NCBI RefSeq assembly: GCF_042432445.1
Contig: NZ_JBHLXE010000048.1
Coordinates: forward strand, 41,407-105,406
DNA length: 64,000 nucleotides
Reading direction: 5' to 3'
From: Thorsellia kenyensis
GTDB taxonomy: Bacteria; Pseudomonadota; Gammaproteobacteria; Enterobacterales; Thorselliaceae
The notes under the pieces are model-generated. The model saw only the letters and a program-made list of their open reading frames with translations. It searched no databases and was not told the DNA's origin. The stretch's first letter is position 1, and each line of letters begins with the position of its first letter. A program made the translations under genes and the position numbers. Of the stretch, positions 19,830 through 28,704 are shown one piece after another.

Positions 19830-20372
19830 TTAAAAATAAGAAACATGCTGGTTGGGATCAATTGACGGTAATGGTTTGAGTGCTCCTTCAGGTGTGCCTA
19901 AATATAAAAATCCCACAATCTTATCTCTCTCTTTACACTCAAAAGCTTCTTTTACGACGGGATTATCACACCAGGCCCCACTTCTCCATATACCACCAAA
20001 ATTTAGAGAAAATGCAGCCATTTGCATTGCATGAACCGCACAGCCAGCAGTTACTATTTGTTCCCAGTCAGGTACTTTAGGGTGCTCTACTACTTTGGCT
20101 ATCACTGCAATAATCAATGGCGCACGAAAAGGAAGCGCTGCTACTTGACGTTTTTTTTCTTCATCGGCATCAGGTGATGCTTTAACAAATAGCTCACTGA
20201 GGCGTATTATCCCCTCATTTTCAATGATAATGAATTTAAATGGAGAAAGATGACCGTGATCAGGAACCCTTAATCCAGCAGCTATAATGGTGTTTATTGC
20301 CTGCAGATCTGGAGCAGGTTTAATTAATTTTGAGTGAGACTGCCTTTTTAAAAGTAAACTTATAGCGTCCAT
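19830..20372 (-). CDS. ydjA: Nitroreductase-family protein YdjA
   Basis: 180 residues (E. coli YdjA 183), a small FMN-dependent nitroreductase. The family's PDHGHLSPFKFIII, FRAPLIIAVIAK, PDWEQIVTAGCAVHAMQMAA, FGGIWRSGAW and DKIVGFLYLGTP stretches are all there, including the Arg and Gly residues around FMN. The physiological substrate is unknown. GGAG precedes the ATG. It is divergent from sppA with about 240 bases between, which matches the ydjA/sppA neighbourhood of E. coli. Confidence 0.92.
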   Translation of the reverse strand: MDAISLLLKRQSHSKLIKPAPDLQAINTIIAAGLRVPDHGHLSPFKFIIIENEGIIRLSELFVKASPDADEEKKRQVAALPFRAPLIIAVIAKVVEHPKVPDWEQIVTAGCAVHAMQMAAFSLNFGGIWRSGAWCDNPVVKEAFECKERDKIVGFLYLGTPEGALKPLPSIDPNQHVSYF

Positions 20373-20609
20373 ATATACTCCAATTATTCTTTTTTATTAA
20401 TGAAACAAGTATCGGTTTCATTACACTCACAATTTCTATAATCTAAAAAGGTTTAGTGTATATTAGAACAAGTTAAGCCCTTTTAAAAGTTATTAAAGAT
20501 AAAAGCACTTAACTCCTCTCTTTTTTATTAATATAGGCTATAATTATAACGCTATACCCGAACATTTCATAGAACGATTAATTCAAAATGCTTTAAGGAC
20601 TCCCCATTT

Positions 20610-22439
20610 ATGTGGCGATTATTAAAAAAAACACCTCGTTTTACTTGGCTTACATTAAGATATTCAAGGGAAACCTTTTGGAATATCCTATTTATTATCC
20701 TTTTTATATCTCTTTTTACCGCTCTATTTAAAGACAATAGTATCAAGCCTAAAAATAGTGCGCTACTTTTAAATATCGAAGGTTTATTAGTGGATAATCC
20801 CTCCAGTGAAAATGCTTTAAAGGCAAGTATTGAAGAGTTCTTAGGTAACGATACTTCTAAATATAAAGAAAATAGCGTATTTGAATTCATTAATAAAATT
20901 GAGCAAGCAAAAGATGATCCCGAAATTACAGGATTAGTCATCGCTCTAAATCAATTTTATGGTGCAAATAACGCTAATCTTGAAGCCTTAGGTGAAGCAA
21001 TAGCAACATTTAAGCAAACAGGAAAACCTATTATTGCATTTGCTGATAACCTGAACCAACAAAGTTACTACCTCGCAAGTTTTGCAAACGAAATACACAT
21101 AACCCCCTTCGGTCATGTAGATATTCACGGCATAGGTACATCAAACGTCTATTTTAAGTCATTGTTAGAAACATTAGGTGTAAATACACATATATTTCGT
21201 GTAGGCACTCATAAATCGGCTGTTGAGCCTTATATAAGAGATGATATGTCACCTGAAGCAAAAGCTATGACTACACGCTTTTTATCACTTTTGTGGCAAA
21301 ATTATCTTGAAACAGTGTCTCACAATCGTGGATTAGATTCTACAACACAATTTTTTAAAGACACAAAGACACTTATAACCTCACTTGAAAATGCCAATGG
21401 CGATATGGCTAAAATGGCACTTAATAATAAGTGGATTGATAAACTCTCTTCACGAAAACAAATTCAAGATAGAATTGATAGTATTTTTGGTACGCAAGAA
21501 ATGAGTTTCATCAGTATCTATGATTATGAACTTGAAGATTCTTCTGATGCATTTTTAACTTCACCAAATATCGCAATCATTCATATTGAAGGTCCTATAG
21601 TGGATGGATTAAGCGGTCCTGGTTTTACAGGTTCAGAAACGATATCTGAACAAATATTCGATGCTAAGATGGATGAAAATATAGCTGCTTTAGTACTAAG
21701 AGTTAATAGCCCAGGCGGTTCAGTAACGGCAGCTGAACTTATTTACTCAGAGCTTATGGAATTTAAGGCAACCAAACGGCCTATTATTGCATCGTTTGGT
21801 GGTGTTGCTGCTTCTGGTGGGTATTGGGTGGCTATGCCTGCTGATCACATTTTTGCTAATAAAAATACTCTAACAGGTTCCATTGGTATATTTGGCATAA
21901 TACAAACTTTCGAGGAAACTTTATCCAAAATAGGAGTTTACTCAAGTAGTGTTGCTACGACTGAATTTGGTGCGGGCTCCATTACTGAACCATTAAGTGA
22001 TGATTTTAAATCACTTATCCAGCTCAATATTAATCATGGATACGATAGATTTCTTACTATTGTCTCTGAGTCTAGAGAGTTGCCAATTGAAGCGGTCGAT
22101 AAAGTAGCCCAAGGTCAAGTTTGGGTAGCACAAGATGCGCTCAATCATAAACTCATTGATAAAATTGGAAATTTAGCAGATGCAATTGATTTCGCTGCTA
22201 AGCTTGCTAACGTTGAGAAACCTAATATTAAGTGGTTCCAAGTAAAGCCTACTTTTATGGAAGCTTTCATGCTCAATATGAATATGGCTTTTGATAACAA
22301 ATTAAATGCTTTTATTCCAGAACGCTTTAAACCTTACCTTCAAGAGTTAAGTATTCAAGAAGTATTAATGCAAAATACCACTCATGGCATTGGAAATATT
22401 CAAACTTTTGCTATTTGCGAGGTGTGTGAAGTGAAATAA
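20610..22439 (+). CDS. sppA: Signal peptide peptidase SppA (protease IV)
   Basis: 609 residues (E. coli 618), the long double-domain SppA. One membrane segment at about residues 23-41 anchors it in the inner membrane with the body in the periplasm. The Ser-Lys dyad is intact: Lys202 in GTHKSAVEPYIRDDMS and Ser402 in GGVAASGGYWVAMPAD, 200 residues apart as in E. coli (K209/S409). It degrades cleaved signal peptides. AAGGA lies about 10 bases before the ATG. It is divergent from ydjA and convergent with rep. Confidence 0.95.
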   Translation: MWRLLKKTPRFTWLTLRYSRETFWNILFIILFISLFTALFKDNSIKPKNSALLLNIEGLLVDNPSSENALKASIEEFLGNDTSKYKENSVFEFINKIEQAKDDPEITGLVIALNQFYGANNANLEALGEAIATFKQTGKPIIAFADNLNQQSYYLASFANEIHITPFGHVDIHGIGTSNVYFKSLLETLGVNTHIFRVGTHKSAVEPYIRDDMSPEAKAMTTRFLSLLWQNYLETVSHNRGLDSTTQFFKDTKTLITSLENANGDMAKMALNNKWIDKLSSRKQIQDRIDSIFGTQEMSFISIYDYELEDSSDAFLTSPNIAIIHIEGPIVDGLSGPGFTGSETISEQIFDAKMDENIAALVLRVNSPGGSVTAAELIYSELMEFKATKRPIIASFGGVAASGGYWVAMPADHIFANKNTLTGSIGIFGIIQTFEETLSKIGVYSSSVATTEFGAGSITEPLSDDFKSLIQLNINHGYDRFLTIVSESRELPIEAVDKVAQGQVWVAQDALNHKLIDKIGNLADAIDFAAKLANVEKPNIKWFQVKPTFMEAFMLNMNMAFDNKLNAFIPERFKPYLQELSIQEVLMQNTTHGIGNIQTFAICEVCEVK

Positions 22440-22531
22440 AATCGAACCACACATCATATCAAGGCACAAGAACATCTTAGTCGAACCTATACATATTCAC
22501 TATTTTTTTCTGGTGTCTTGAATATTATTGC

Positions 22532-24553
22532 TTACTTCTTATTTAATCTAGCTTTAATTAACGCAAGATGTGCTTGTCCTTTTACCATACGCTCTTGAGC
22601 GGTTACTTTTTGCCCGCCCGATTCATAGTTAAGTTCATCTTGTGGTAATTCTTTTAAAAAACGACTGGGATCTGGTTTAATCACCTCTCCTTGCGATCTC
22701 CTTTCAAGGCAATGAGTAATAGTCAAATTTTTCTTAGCTCTTGTAATAGCTACATAAGCAAGCCTTCTCTCTTCTTCTACAGCTTCTATTTGACCTTCAT
22801 TCAAACTATTTTGGTGAGGTAAAATTCCCTCTTCCATCCCTAATAGATAGACAAAATCGAATTCTAGACCTTTAGATGCATGAATTGTCATCAGCTGTAC
22901 TTGATGGCTCTCTTCATCATCTTCGGCACGTTCTAGCATATCTCTGAGCGTAAATCGATTAACTGCCTGGGTCAATGTCATCGGCTCTTCAATATCACTG
23001 CCATTTAACATGTCGCCTAACCATTCATAAAGTTGATTGACATTTTTAAGTCGCATCTCAGCAGCTTTAGGTGAAGGCGATGTTTCGAATAACCAGCTGT
23101 CATAATTAATTTCAGTTAGTAAATCTCTAACAGCCTCTAGTGGAGATTCTTTAGCATATTCAGATAGTTTATCTATCCAGTAAGTAAAGCTTTGAAGAGC
23201 ACTTAATTGTCTTGCATTTAGAAGCCCTGTAGAACCGATATCAAAACTTGCGCTGAATAAACTTTTCTGCTGCAATGTTGCAAACTCACCAAGTTTTTGC
23301 AGAGTCGAAGGACCAATTTCTCTTCTTGGAGTATTTACCACTCTCAAGAATGCAGTGTCATCTTCACTATTAGTGAGTAACCTTAAATAAGCGAGAATGT
23401 CTTTGATTTCAATTCGGGAAAAAAATGAAGTTCCGCCTGATATTCGGTAAGGGATCTTATTTTGAACCAATACTTTTTCAATTAATCTAGACTGATGGTT
23501 ACCTCGGTACAGAATAGCATATTGACCATAACTCGTTTGGTGAATAAATCTGTGTCCTATAATTTCAGCAACTACTCTTTGCGCTTCATTTTCTTCGTCT
23601 TTAGCGCTTATGATTTTTATTAAGTCGCCCTGTCCATGGAAAGAAATCAATTTTTTTTCAAATAGATGAGGATTATTAGCAATTAATATGTTTGCGGCCT
23701 TTAGAATAACAGCGGTAGAACGGTAGTTTTGTTCCAATTTAATTACATTAAGATGCGGAAAATCTTCTTTTAATAAAGCCATATTTTGAGGCTGTGCACC
23801 TCGCCAAGAATAGATAGATTGATCATCATCCCCCACCACCGTGAATCGAGCTCTATCTCCTACTAACATTTTAATCAACTGGTATTGCATTGTATTTGTA
23901 TCTTGATACTCATCAACCAGTAAATAGCGAATGCTAAGCTGCCAGCGTTCTCTTACCTCACTATTGTGAATAAAAAGTTGTGTTGGGAGTAAAATCAAAT
24001 CATCAAAATCTAGTACATTAAGAGCTCGAGTTTGAATACTATAAAGCTCATAACAGGCAGCAAAAGCACTTTCTTTCTGATCTCTTGCACATTCCTTAGC
24101 CTTATCTGGAAAAATCATTTGGTTTTTACATCGACTGATATAACTCACCAATTGATTGAGTAAATCTTTATCTTCTTTTAGCAAAGGCTCAGTTAATTCT
24201 TTTAAAAGGGCTAATTGATCTTGATCGTCAAATAGAGAAAAATTAGATTTAATTCCAGCTGCTCGATATTCCTTTTTCAAAATTGTTAAGCCTAAAGTAT
24301 GAAAAGTAGAAATCGTCAATCCGCGAGCTTCTTGTTTACCCAAGCTAAACGCAATACGCTCTTTCATTTCTCTTGCTGCTTTATTAGTGAAAGTAACAGC
24401 TGCTATTTGTTTGGGTAAATAACCGCACTCTCTGATGAGATATGCTATTTTATTAATAATTACCCGAGTTTTACCTGAACCTGCACCCGCAAGAACAAGA
24501 CAAGGCCCCGTTACAAAAGTAACCGCCTGCTGTTGTGCATCATTTAATTTCAT
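22532..24553 (-). CDS. rep: ATP-dependent DNA helicase Rep
   Basis: 673 residues, the E. coli Rep length. This superfamily 1A helicase works 3' to 5' and removes proteins ahead of the replisome. Walker A GAGSGKT is at residues 23-29. AVTFTNKAAREMKER, LLVDEYQDTN, VVGDDDQSIYSWRGA, LEQNYRS and LMTIHASKGLEFDFVYLLGMEEGILPH cover motifs Ia to VI. The N-terminal 130 residues match Rep much better than UvrD or PcrA. The ATG lies 8 bases after the yciO stop with no strong ribosome binding site, suggesting coupled translation. Confidence 0.96.
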   Translation of the reverse strand: MKLNDAQQQAVTFVTGPCLVLAGAGSGKTRVIINKIAYLIRECGYLPKQIAAVTFTNKAAREMKERIAFSLGKQEARGLTISTFHTLGLTILKKEYRAAGIKSNFSLFDDQDQLALLKELTEPLLKEDKDLLNQLVSYISRCKNQMIFPDKAKECARDQKESAFAACYELYSIQTRALNVLDFDDLILLPTQLFIHNSEVRERWQLSIRYLLVDEYQDTNTMQYQLIKMLVGDRARFTVVGDDDQSIYSWRGAQPQNMALLKEDFPHLNVIKLEQNYRSTAVILKAANILIANNPHLFEKKLISFHGQGDLIKIISAKDEENEAQRVVAEIIGHRFIHQTSYGQYAILYRGNHQSRLIEKVLVQNKIPYRISGGTSFFSRIEIKDILAYLRLLTNSEDDTAFLRVVNTPRREIGPSTLQKLGEFATLQQKSLFSASFDIGSTGLLNARQLSALQSFTYWIDKLSEYAKESPLEAVRDLLTEINYDSWLFETSPSPKAAEMRLKNVNQLYEWLGDMLNGSDIEEPMTLTQAVNRFTLRDMLERAEDDEESHQVQLMTIHASKGLEFDFVYLLGMEEGILPHQNSLNEGQIEAVEEERRLAYVAITRAKKNLTITHCLERRSQGEVIKPDPSRFLKELPQDELNYESGGQKVTAQERMVKGQAHLALIKARLNKK

Positions 24554-24561
24554 TCGTTATT

Positions 24562-25185
24562 TTAAACTTCAAAAGGTGAAGCATCACCGATGCCATAACG
24601 AACAATGATGGGTGTATCTTCAGTCAAATCAACAACAGTTGTTGGGTTTTCACCTAAGTTTCCCCCATGAATCACTAAATCTACTTGGTTAGAGAGAAAA
24701 TCATAGATATCTTCTGGGGAGCTTAGCATTTCGGGAGCATCCGGAATAATAAGACTACATGACATCATAGGTTCACTTAATTCTTCTAAAATTGCAAGGG
24801 CAATTGGATTACTTGGAACCCTTAAACCGATAGTTTTACGTTTTTCATTCATCAAACGTCTTGGTACTTCCTTCGTTGCTTTAAGTATAAATGTATAACT
24901 ACCTGGAGTATTATTTTTTATCATTCTAAAGGCTTTATTATCTACATATGCATAAGTAGCAAGTTCAGATAAATCTCTACACATTAAGGTAAAGTGATGT
25001 TTTGCATCAATTTTCCTGATCCTTAAAATGCGTTCTAATGCATTTTTATCACCAATTTGACATCCCATAGCGTAACCCGAGTCAGTCGGATAAATAACAA
25101 CCCCGCCATTTTTAATTACGTCTACCGCTTGCTTAACTAATCTTGGCTGTGGATTTTCTGGATGTATGTAACTTAATGAACTCAT
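24562..25185 (-). CDS. yciO: YrdC/Sua5-domain protein YciO
   Basis: 207 residues (E. coli YciO 206), a single YrdC domain. The match to YciO is high: YIHPENPQPRLVKQAVDVI, VIYPTDSGYAMGCQIGDKNA, FTLMCRDLSEL, KNNTPGSYTFILKATKEVPR and KRKTIGLRVPSNPIA. YrdC-fold proteins bind RNA and make threonylcarbamoyl-AMP for tRNA t6A; YciO is a paralogue whose exact role is unsettled, so it should not be read as the main TsaC. AGG precedes the ATG at good spacing. It is upstream of rep with an 8-base gap, so the two form an operon here. Confidence 0.93.
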   Translation of the reverse strand: MSSLSYIHPENPQPRLVKQAVDVIKNGGVVIYPTDSGYAMGCQIGDKNALERILRIRKIDAKHHFTLMCRDLSELATYAYVDNKAFRMIKNNTPGSYTFILKATKEVPRRLMNEKRKTIGLRVPSNPIALAILEELSEPMMSCSLIIPDAPEMLSSPEDIYDFLSNQVDLVIHGGNLGENPTTVVDLTEDTPIIVRYGIGDASPFEV

Positions 25186-25484
25186 ATATTTACCTATGCT
25201 ATAACTTGATGTTGATAATTAAGTGCATTATACGCTTCACAATAAAATCTCTCTATTAATTTTAAAATTTAATTTCATGTACACAAATATATCGTACCCT
25301 TTTTGTACAAAATACTATTAAAGAATAAATGATGCATCCATTTTTATTTCTGGTTATTAAATATACGAAAAAAAGATTGATTTAAGCCTAACTTTACCCT
25401 ATCCTAGAATCATGATTTAGTCTCAGTTACTTTTTTAAAGAACCACTCTGTATATTTTTATACTTTATTTATTAAGGAGGCGTC

Positions 25485-25679
25485 ATGGATATTTCCGCTG
25501 TAGATATGCCTGTTGAATCATCAAAAATGCAAGCTAATGTTCTTGCTCAACAAAACCAAGCTACTGAAGTCAGAAAAATCATGACTGAAGAAGTGATTGA
25601 AACAGCCAGAGCTGTTGAAAAAATTCCTGATGCACTATCAACTGGTTCAGTGGGTTCACAAATAAACACTAGAGTTTAG
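25485..25679 (+). CDS. Small orphan protein, 64 residues
   Basis: A short gene with a textbook ribosome binding site (AAGGAGG, 6 bases before the ATG) and a 45-base perfect hairpin terminator 61 bases after the stop. The protein is hydrophilic and lacks Cys, a signal peptide or a membrane segment. It starts MDISAVDMPVESSKMQANV and has a central acidic amphipathic helix-like stretch (VRKIMTEEVIETARAVEKI). The first residues and the Gln/Ala-rich part loosely recall the YjfB-type putative motility protein family, whose members are equally short. I do not treat that as an identification. It is between divergent yciO and the IS30 remnant. Confidence 0.7.
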   Translation: MDISAVDMPVESSKMQANVLAQQNQATEVRKIMTEEVIETARAVEKIPDALSTGSVGSQINTRV

Positions 25680-25740
25680 CTTTATCATCTCTTTAAGTTT
25701 TTATGTTAAAGTTCAATTTTTTTTACACTCTTTTGTTTAT

Positions 25741-25785
25741 ATCACCAATAAAAAAGCCCTGATTCAGGGCTTTTTTATTGGTGAT
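25741..25785. terminator. Perfect 20-bp hairpin terminator
   Basis: Two exactly complementary 20-base arms (right arm 25766-25785, core AGGGCTTTTTTATTGG) flank a 5-base loop GATTC. The T6 run in the right arm and the A6 run in the left arm allow it to end transcription from either side. It closes the 64-residue gene. Confidence 0.85.
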
Positions 25786-25859
25786 AGTATTGAGTGATTT
25801 ACGCTAGTATTAAGCTGCAATTGCAACATAATCATAGAAAACGTCATTTGCTAATCACC

Positions 25860-26029
25860 CACCTAGTATTCTTATAGGTCCGTTTTTTATCTCATTTACC
25901 ATTCTTTCTTATGTCTTTTTTAGATATACTGCCTAATATTGTTTTCTGTGGATAATGGCGCTTAATCCAGCCATTCAGATTCTCATTTGTGCCTCTTTGG
26001 CAACTACCATTAGGTTTAGAAAATTGTTC
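25860..26029 (-). pseudogene. IS30-family transposase remnant
   Basis: Minus-strand translation gives PNGSCQRGTNENLNGWIKRH, then YPQ, up to a stop at 25892. This matches the C-terminal catalytic block of IS30 transposases, which reads like SWQRGTNENxNGLxRxYxPK and carries the last catalytic Glu. A frameshifted RTYKNTRW further on resembles the following RPRKxLGW. No start, no first Asp, and no inverted repeats are visible, so this is a dead fragment. It lies next to the choline/betaine cluster. The rest of the 25786-26238 gap shows no gene. Confidence 0.8.
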
Positions 26030-26238
26030 TTAACAAAAGCTTCTGTAGTGATGAGGAAAAACAAGATTTTTTGATAAAATAATCAATTGACAAAAAACAA
26101 AGCTTGCATCTACCCTTCCACTGCTTTATCTTTTCAACTGCAATAATACTTTTCAAAATATTTCTAAAATAAGTTAGCCCCAAAAAACTTCAACATAAAA
26201 AGTTTTTAACTCATAAGTTATAAAGTAGCTAGGATTGA

Positions 26239-27825
26239 TTACTTGCTTATTACAGTCTTAAGTGGTCGAATGTCATTAACATCTGATAATTGCTCATTTG
26301 CTTTGATATCCTCAAAAAGCGCTTTTCTTAAACTAATCATATACAAAACTATCACAATAGAAAATGGTAATCCACATAATACAACCGCCATTTGTATAGT
26401 TGAAAAATTACCGACTAGCAATAATCCTATTGATATAGCTGTTGTAGTTATCGCCCAAAAAACTCTCATCCAAATAGCTGAATCTTTAAATTCACCTTCA
26501 AATCTCATTGATAAATTTGCAATCATCAATGTTCCTGAATCTACAGGTGTTAAAAATAACATAAAGCTAATGACTGTCGTAACGGCTGACATAAAGGTTG
26601 TAAAAGGCAAATTTTCTAATAAACGAAATAATACCATTGGTGGATCATTAATTACAGCATCTAAAATTAATGCATTTTCTGAAGAAAGTACTAAATTTAA
26701 AGCTGTGTTACCAAAAATCGATAACCAAGCTAGAGTAAAACCTAACGGTATTAAAAGTACTCCTAGTATAACTTCTTTAATAGTCCTACCTTTTGATATC
26801 CTAGCAATAAACATCCCGACAAATGGCGCCCAAGCAATCCACCATGCCCAATAAAATATCGTCCACATTCCAGACCAGGCCTTACCTTCTTCATTAAAAA
26901 GATACATTTCAAAACTTTTAGGCAACAAAAACCCGATATAATTCCCTGTATTTTGAATAAAACCATCTAGTAAAAGTGATGTTGGGCCTGTTATAAAGAC
27001 AAAAAATAAAAAAACACACAATAACCGTACATTAAAATTTGAGAGCCAAGCAATCCCTTTTTCAACCCCTGAAACTGCTGCAAAAGTTGCAACAAGCATC
27101 ATGAATATAACTAAACATACTAATATAATTGGGGATTCAGGAAGATCAAAAAGATAATTCAGACCAGCAAGACACACTAATGCTCCAATTCCAAGGTTTG
27201 TCACCATAGCGATTAGTGTCGCAATTATAGCAAAAGCATCAACCATATTGCCCATCCAACCATCATATCTATTACCTAGCAAGCCATGTAATACAGATCT
27301 TAGTGCTAGTGGCAAATTTCTTCTATAAGTAAAATACCCCATGGAAACAGCCATAAGTCCATACAGTGCCCAACCATGTAATCCCCAATGTAGGAAGGTT
27401 TGTGCCATCGCAGCTTGTGCTAGTGAGATTTTATCTTCTGTACTGACAGTTGGGGGATTCAAAAAATGATGCAAAGGTTCATACGCTCCAAAATAAAGTA
27501 GAGCAATACCAATACCAGAAGAAAATAACATAGATACCCAGCTTAGGTAACTGAAATCTGGTTTTTCATTATCTGGACCTAGACGTAACGCCCCGTATTT
27601 AGAAAAAGCCAACCAAAAAACAAACACTAAACAAATTATCATTACGAGCATGTAGAACCACCCAAAATAATGTGATACAAATTGTTGCGCAATTATTAGT
27701 CCTCTTTCAGCTAGCTTTGGGAATAAACCCATAAATAGAGTTAATAATATTGATATAATCGCAGAGCTGTAAAAAACAAATTTATTAACATGCATTTTAT
27801 TTTCTGTGTTGTATTTTTTCATCAT
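26239..27825 (-). CDS. betT: Choline/betaine BCCT-family transporter
   Basis: 528 residues with about twelve membrane segments, a BCCT-family secondary transporter. The family signature is clear in WTIFYWAWWIAWAPFVGMFI, followed by ARISKGRT, with the aromatic-rich binding helix. FSSGIGIALLYFGAYEP and the HWGLHGWALYGL helix are also typical. Lying divergent from betI-betB-betA it is most likely the choline importer. It is much shorter than E. coli BetT (677 residues): the long cytoplasmic C-terminal domain that tunes BetT to osmolarity is missing, ending about 50 residues after the last helix. AGGGG lies before the tandem ATG ATG. The BetI operator lies 116 bases upstream of its start. Confidence 0.9.
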   Translation of the reverse strand: MMKKYNTENKMHVNKFVFYSSAIISILLTLFMGLFPKLAERGLIIAQQFVSHYFGWFYMLVMIICLVFVFWLAFSKYGALRLGPDNEKPDFSYLSWVSMLFSSGIGIALLYFGAYEPLHHFLNPPTVSTEDKISLAQAAMAQTFLHWGLHGWALYGLMAVSMGYFTYRRNLPLALRSVLHGLLGNRYDGWMGNMVDAFAIIATLIAMVTNLGIGALVCLAGLNYLFDLPESPIILVCLVIFMMLVATFAAVSGVEKGIAWLSNFNVRLLCVFLFFVFITGPTSLLLDGFIQNTGNYIGFLLPKSFEMYLFNEEGKAWSGMWTIFYWAWWIAWAPFVGMFIARISKGRTIKEVILGVLLIPLGFTLAWLSIFGNTALNLVLSSENALILDAVINDPPMVLFRLLENLPFTTFMSAVTTVISFMLFLTPVDSGTLMIANLSMRFEGEFKDSAIWMRVFWAITTTAISIGLLLVGNFSTIQMAVVLCGLPFSIVIVLYMISLRKALFEDIKANEQLSDVNDIRPLKTVISK

Positions 27826-27940
27826 AGTGAACGCCCCTGTTTATAAAAAATATAACTAACAGCATAATTTAATTTTTAGAACATTCACTTTTTTGACTAA
27901 GGTCACAGTCTTTAATGTGAATAGTATAAGTTTATTTATT

Positions 27941-27962
27941 ATTGATTGAACATTCAATCAAT
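27941..27962. promoter_or_regulatory. BetI operator over the betI promoter
   Basis: A 22-bp palindrome, ATTGATTGAA-CA-TTCAATCAAT, perfect except for its two central bases, in the bet divergent region. Its core resembles the known BetI operator with ATTGAA half-sites. A -35 TTGAAC (27946-27951) lies inside it, with TATTGT (27969-27974) 17 bases on, so BetI bound here would block its own promoter. Regulation by choline is known for E. coli BetI and inferred here. Confidence 0.75.
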
Positions 27963-28068
27963 CTTTGCTATTGTGTAATGAAATTGTGATATCAAGCATA
28001 CTTTTGTTGCACTTTTGTTAAATTTTCTTTTTATCTTACTAGTCAATTTTTACAAAAAAGGATATCAA

Positions 28069-28680
28069 ATGCGTAAAGCAGAAATACCAGCAATTAGAAA
28101 GCAACAACTCATTGAAGCCACATTTTCGGTGATTGAAGTTAGAGGAATACAACAAACCACAATTAACCATGTAGCTAAAACTGCCGGATTGTCAGTAGGA
28201 ATAGTTAGCCACTATTTTGGTGATAAAAATGGGTTAATGAGAGCCGTCATGCAGAAGGTATTAAGCGATCTGAAGCATGCGATAAATCTAAAGATGCAAC
28301 AAAATAAGGATAATTCAGCACGAGGATGCATCGTTTCTATAATAGAAGGAAATTTTGATACTACTCAAGTGAATCGAGCAGCAATGAAAGTATGGCTTAA
28401 TTTTTGGGCTAGTAGCCTTTATTCTGATGAATTAAGCCAATTGCAAAAAATAAATGATCATAGGCTTTATTCAAACTTAACCTGGTATCTTAAAAAATTA
28501 TTACCCTCAGAAAAAGCAAGAATTGTTGCTAAGGGTTTAGCTGCTATTATTGATGGTCTTTGGTTAAGAGGCAGTTTGTCTCAAAAAGATGAGTTTAACA
28601 AAGCTGAAGCTATATACATCGCTATTGAATATTTAGATTTGCAATTAGCTAAATATCAAGATCATCTTGTCAAAAAGTAA
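28069..28680 (+). CDS. betI: Choline-responsive TetR-type repressor BetI
   Basis: 203 residues from the ATG at 28069, which has AAGGA seven bases upstream; an in-frame ATG at 28015 would add an unlikely hydrophobic tail. E. coli BetI is 195. The TetR helix-turn-helix is at about residues 28-55 (TTINHVAKTAGLSVGIVSHYF, broken here as TTINHVAKTAG and LSVGIVSHYFGDKNGL). The N-terminus (RKAEIPAIRKQQLIEAT) and the ligand-domain stretch IIDGLWLRGSLS match BetI specifically. It represses the bet genes and is released by choline. It heads betI-betB-betA, with betB 24 bases on, and is divergent from betT. Confidence 0.93.
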   Translation: MRKAEIPAIRKQQLIEATFSVIEVRGIQQTTINHVAKTAGLSVGIVSHYFGDKNGLMRAVMQKVLSDLKHAINLKMQQNKDNSARGCIVSIIEGNFDTTQVNRAAMKVWLNFWASSLYSDELSQLQKINDHRLYSNLTWYLKKLLPSEKARIVAKGLAAIIDGLWLRGSLSQKDEFNKAEAIYIAIEYLDLQLAKYQDHLVKK

Positions 28681-28704
28681 ATTAATTAACCTAAGGAGGT
28701 TAGT

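Noticed and set aside
25947..25955. Perfect DnaA box (TTATCCACA on the minus strand), a possible origin sign
   Set aside because: It is single and lies inside the IS30 transposase remnant, where it encodes part of the YPQ stretch. No second box or AT-rich repeats are near it.
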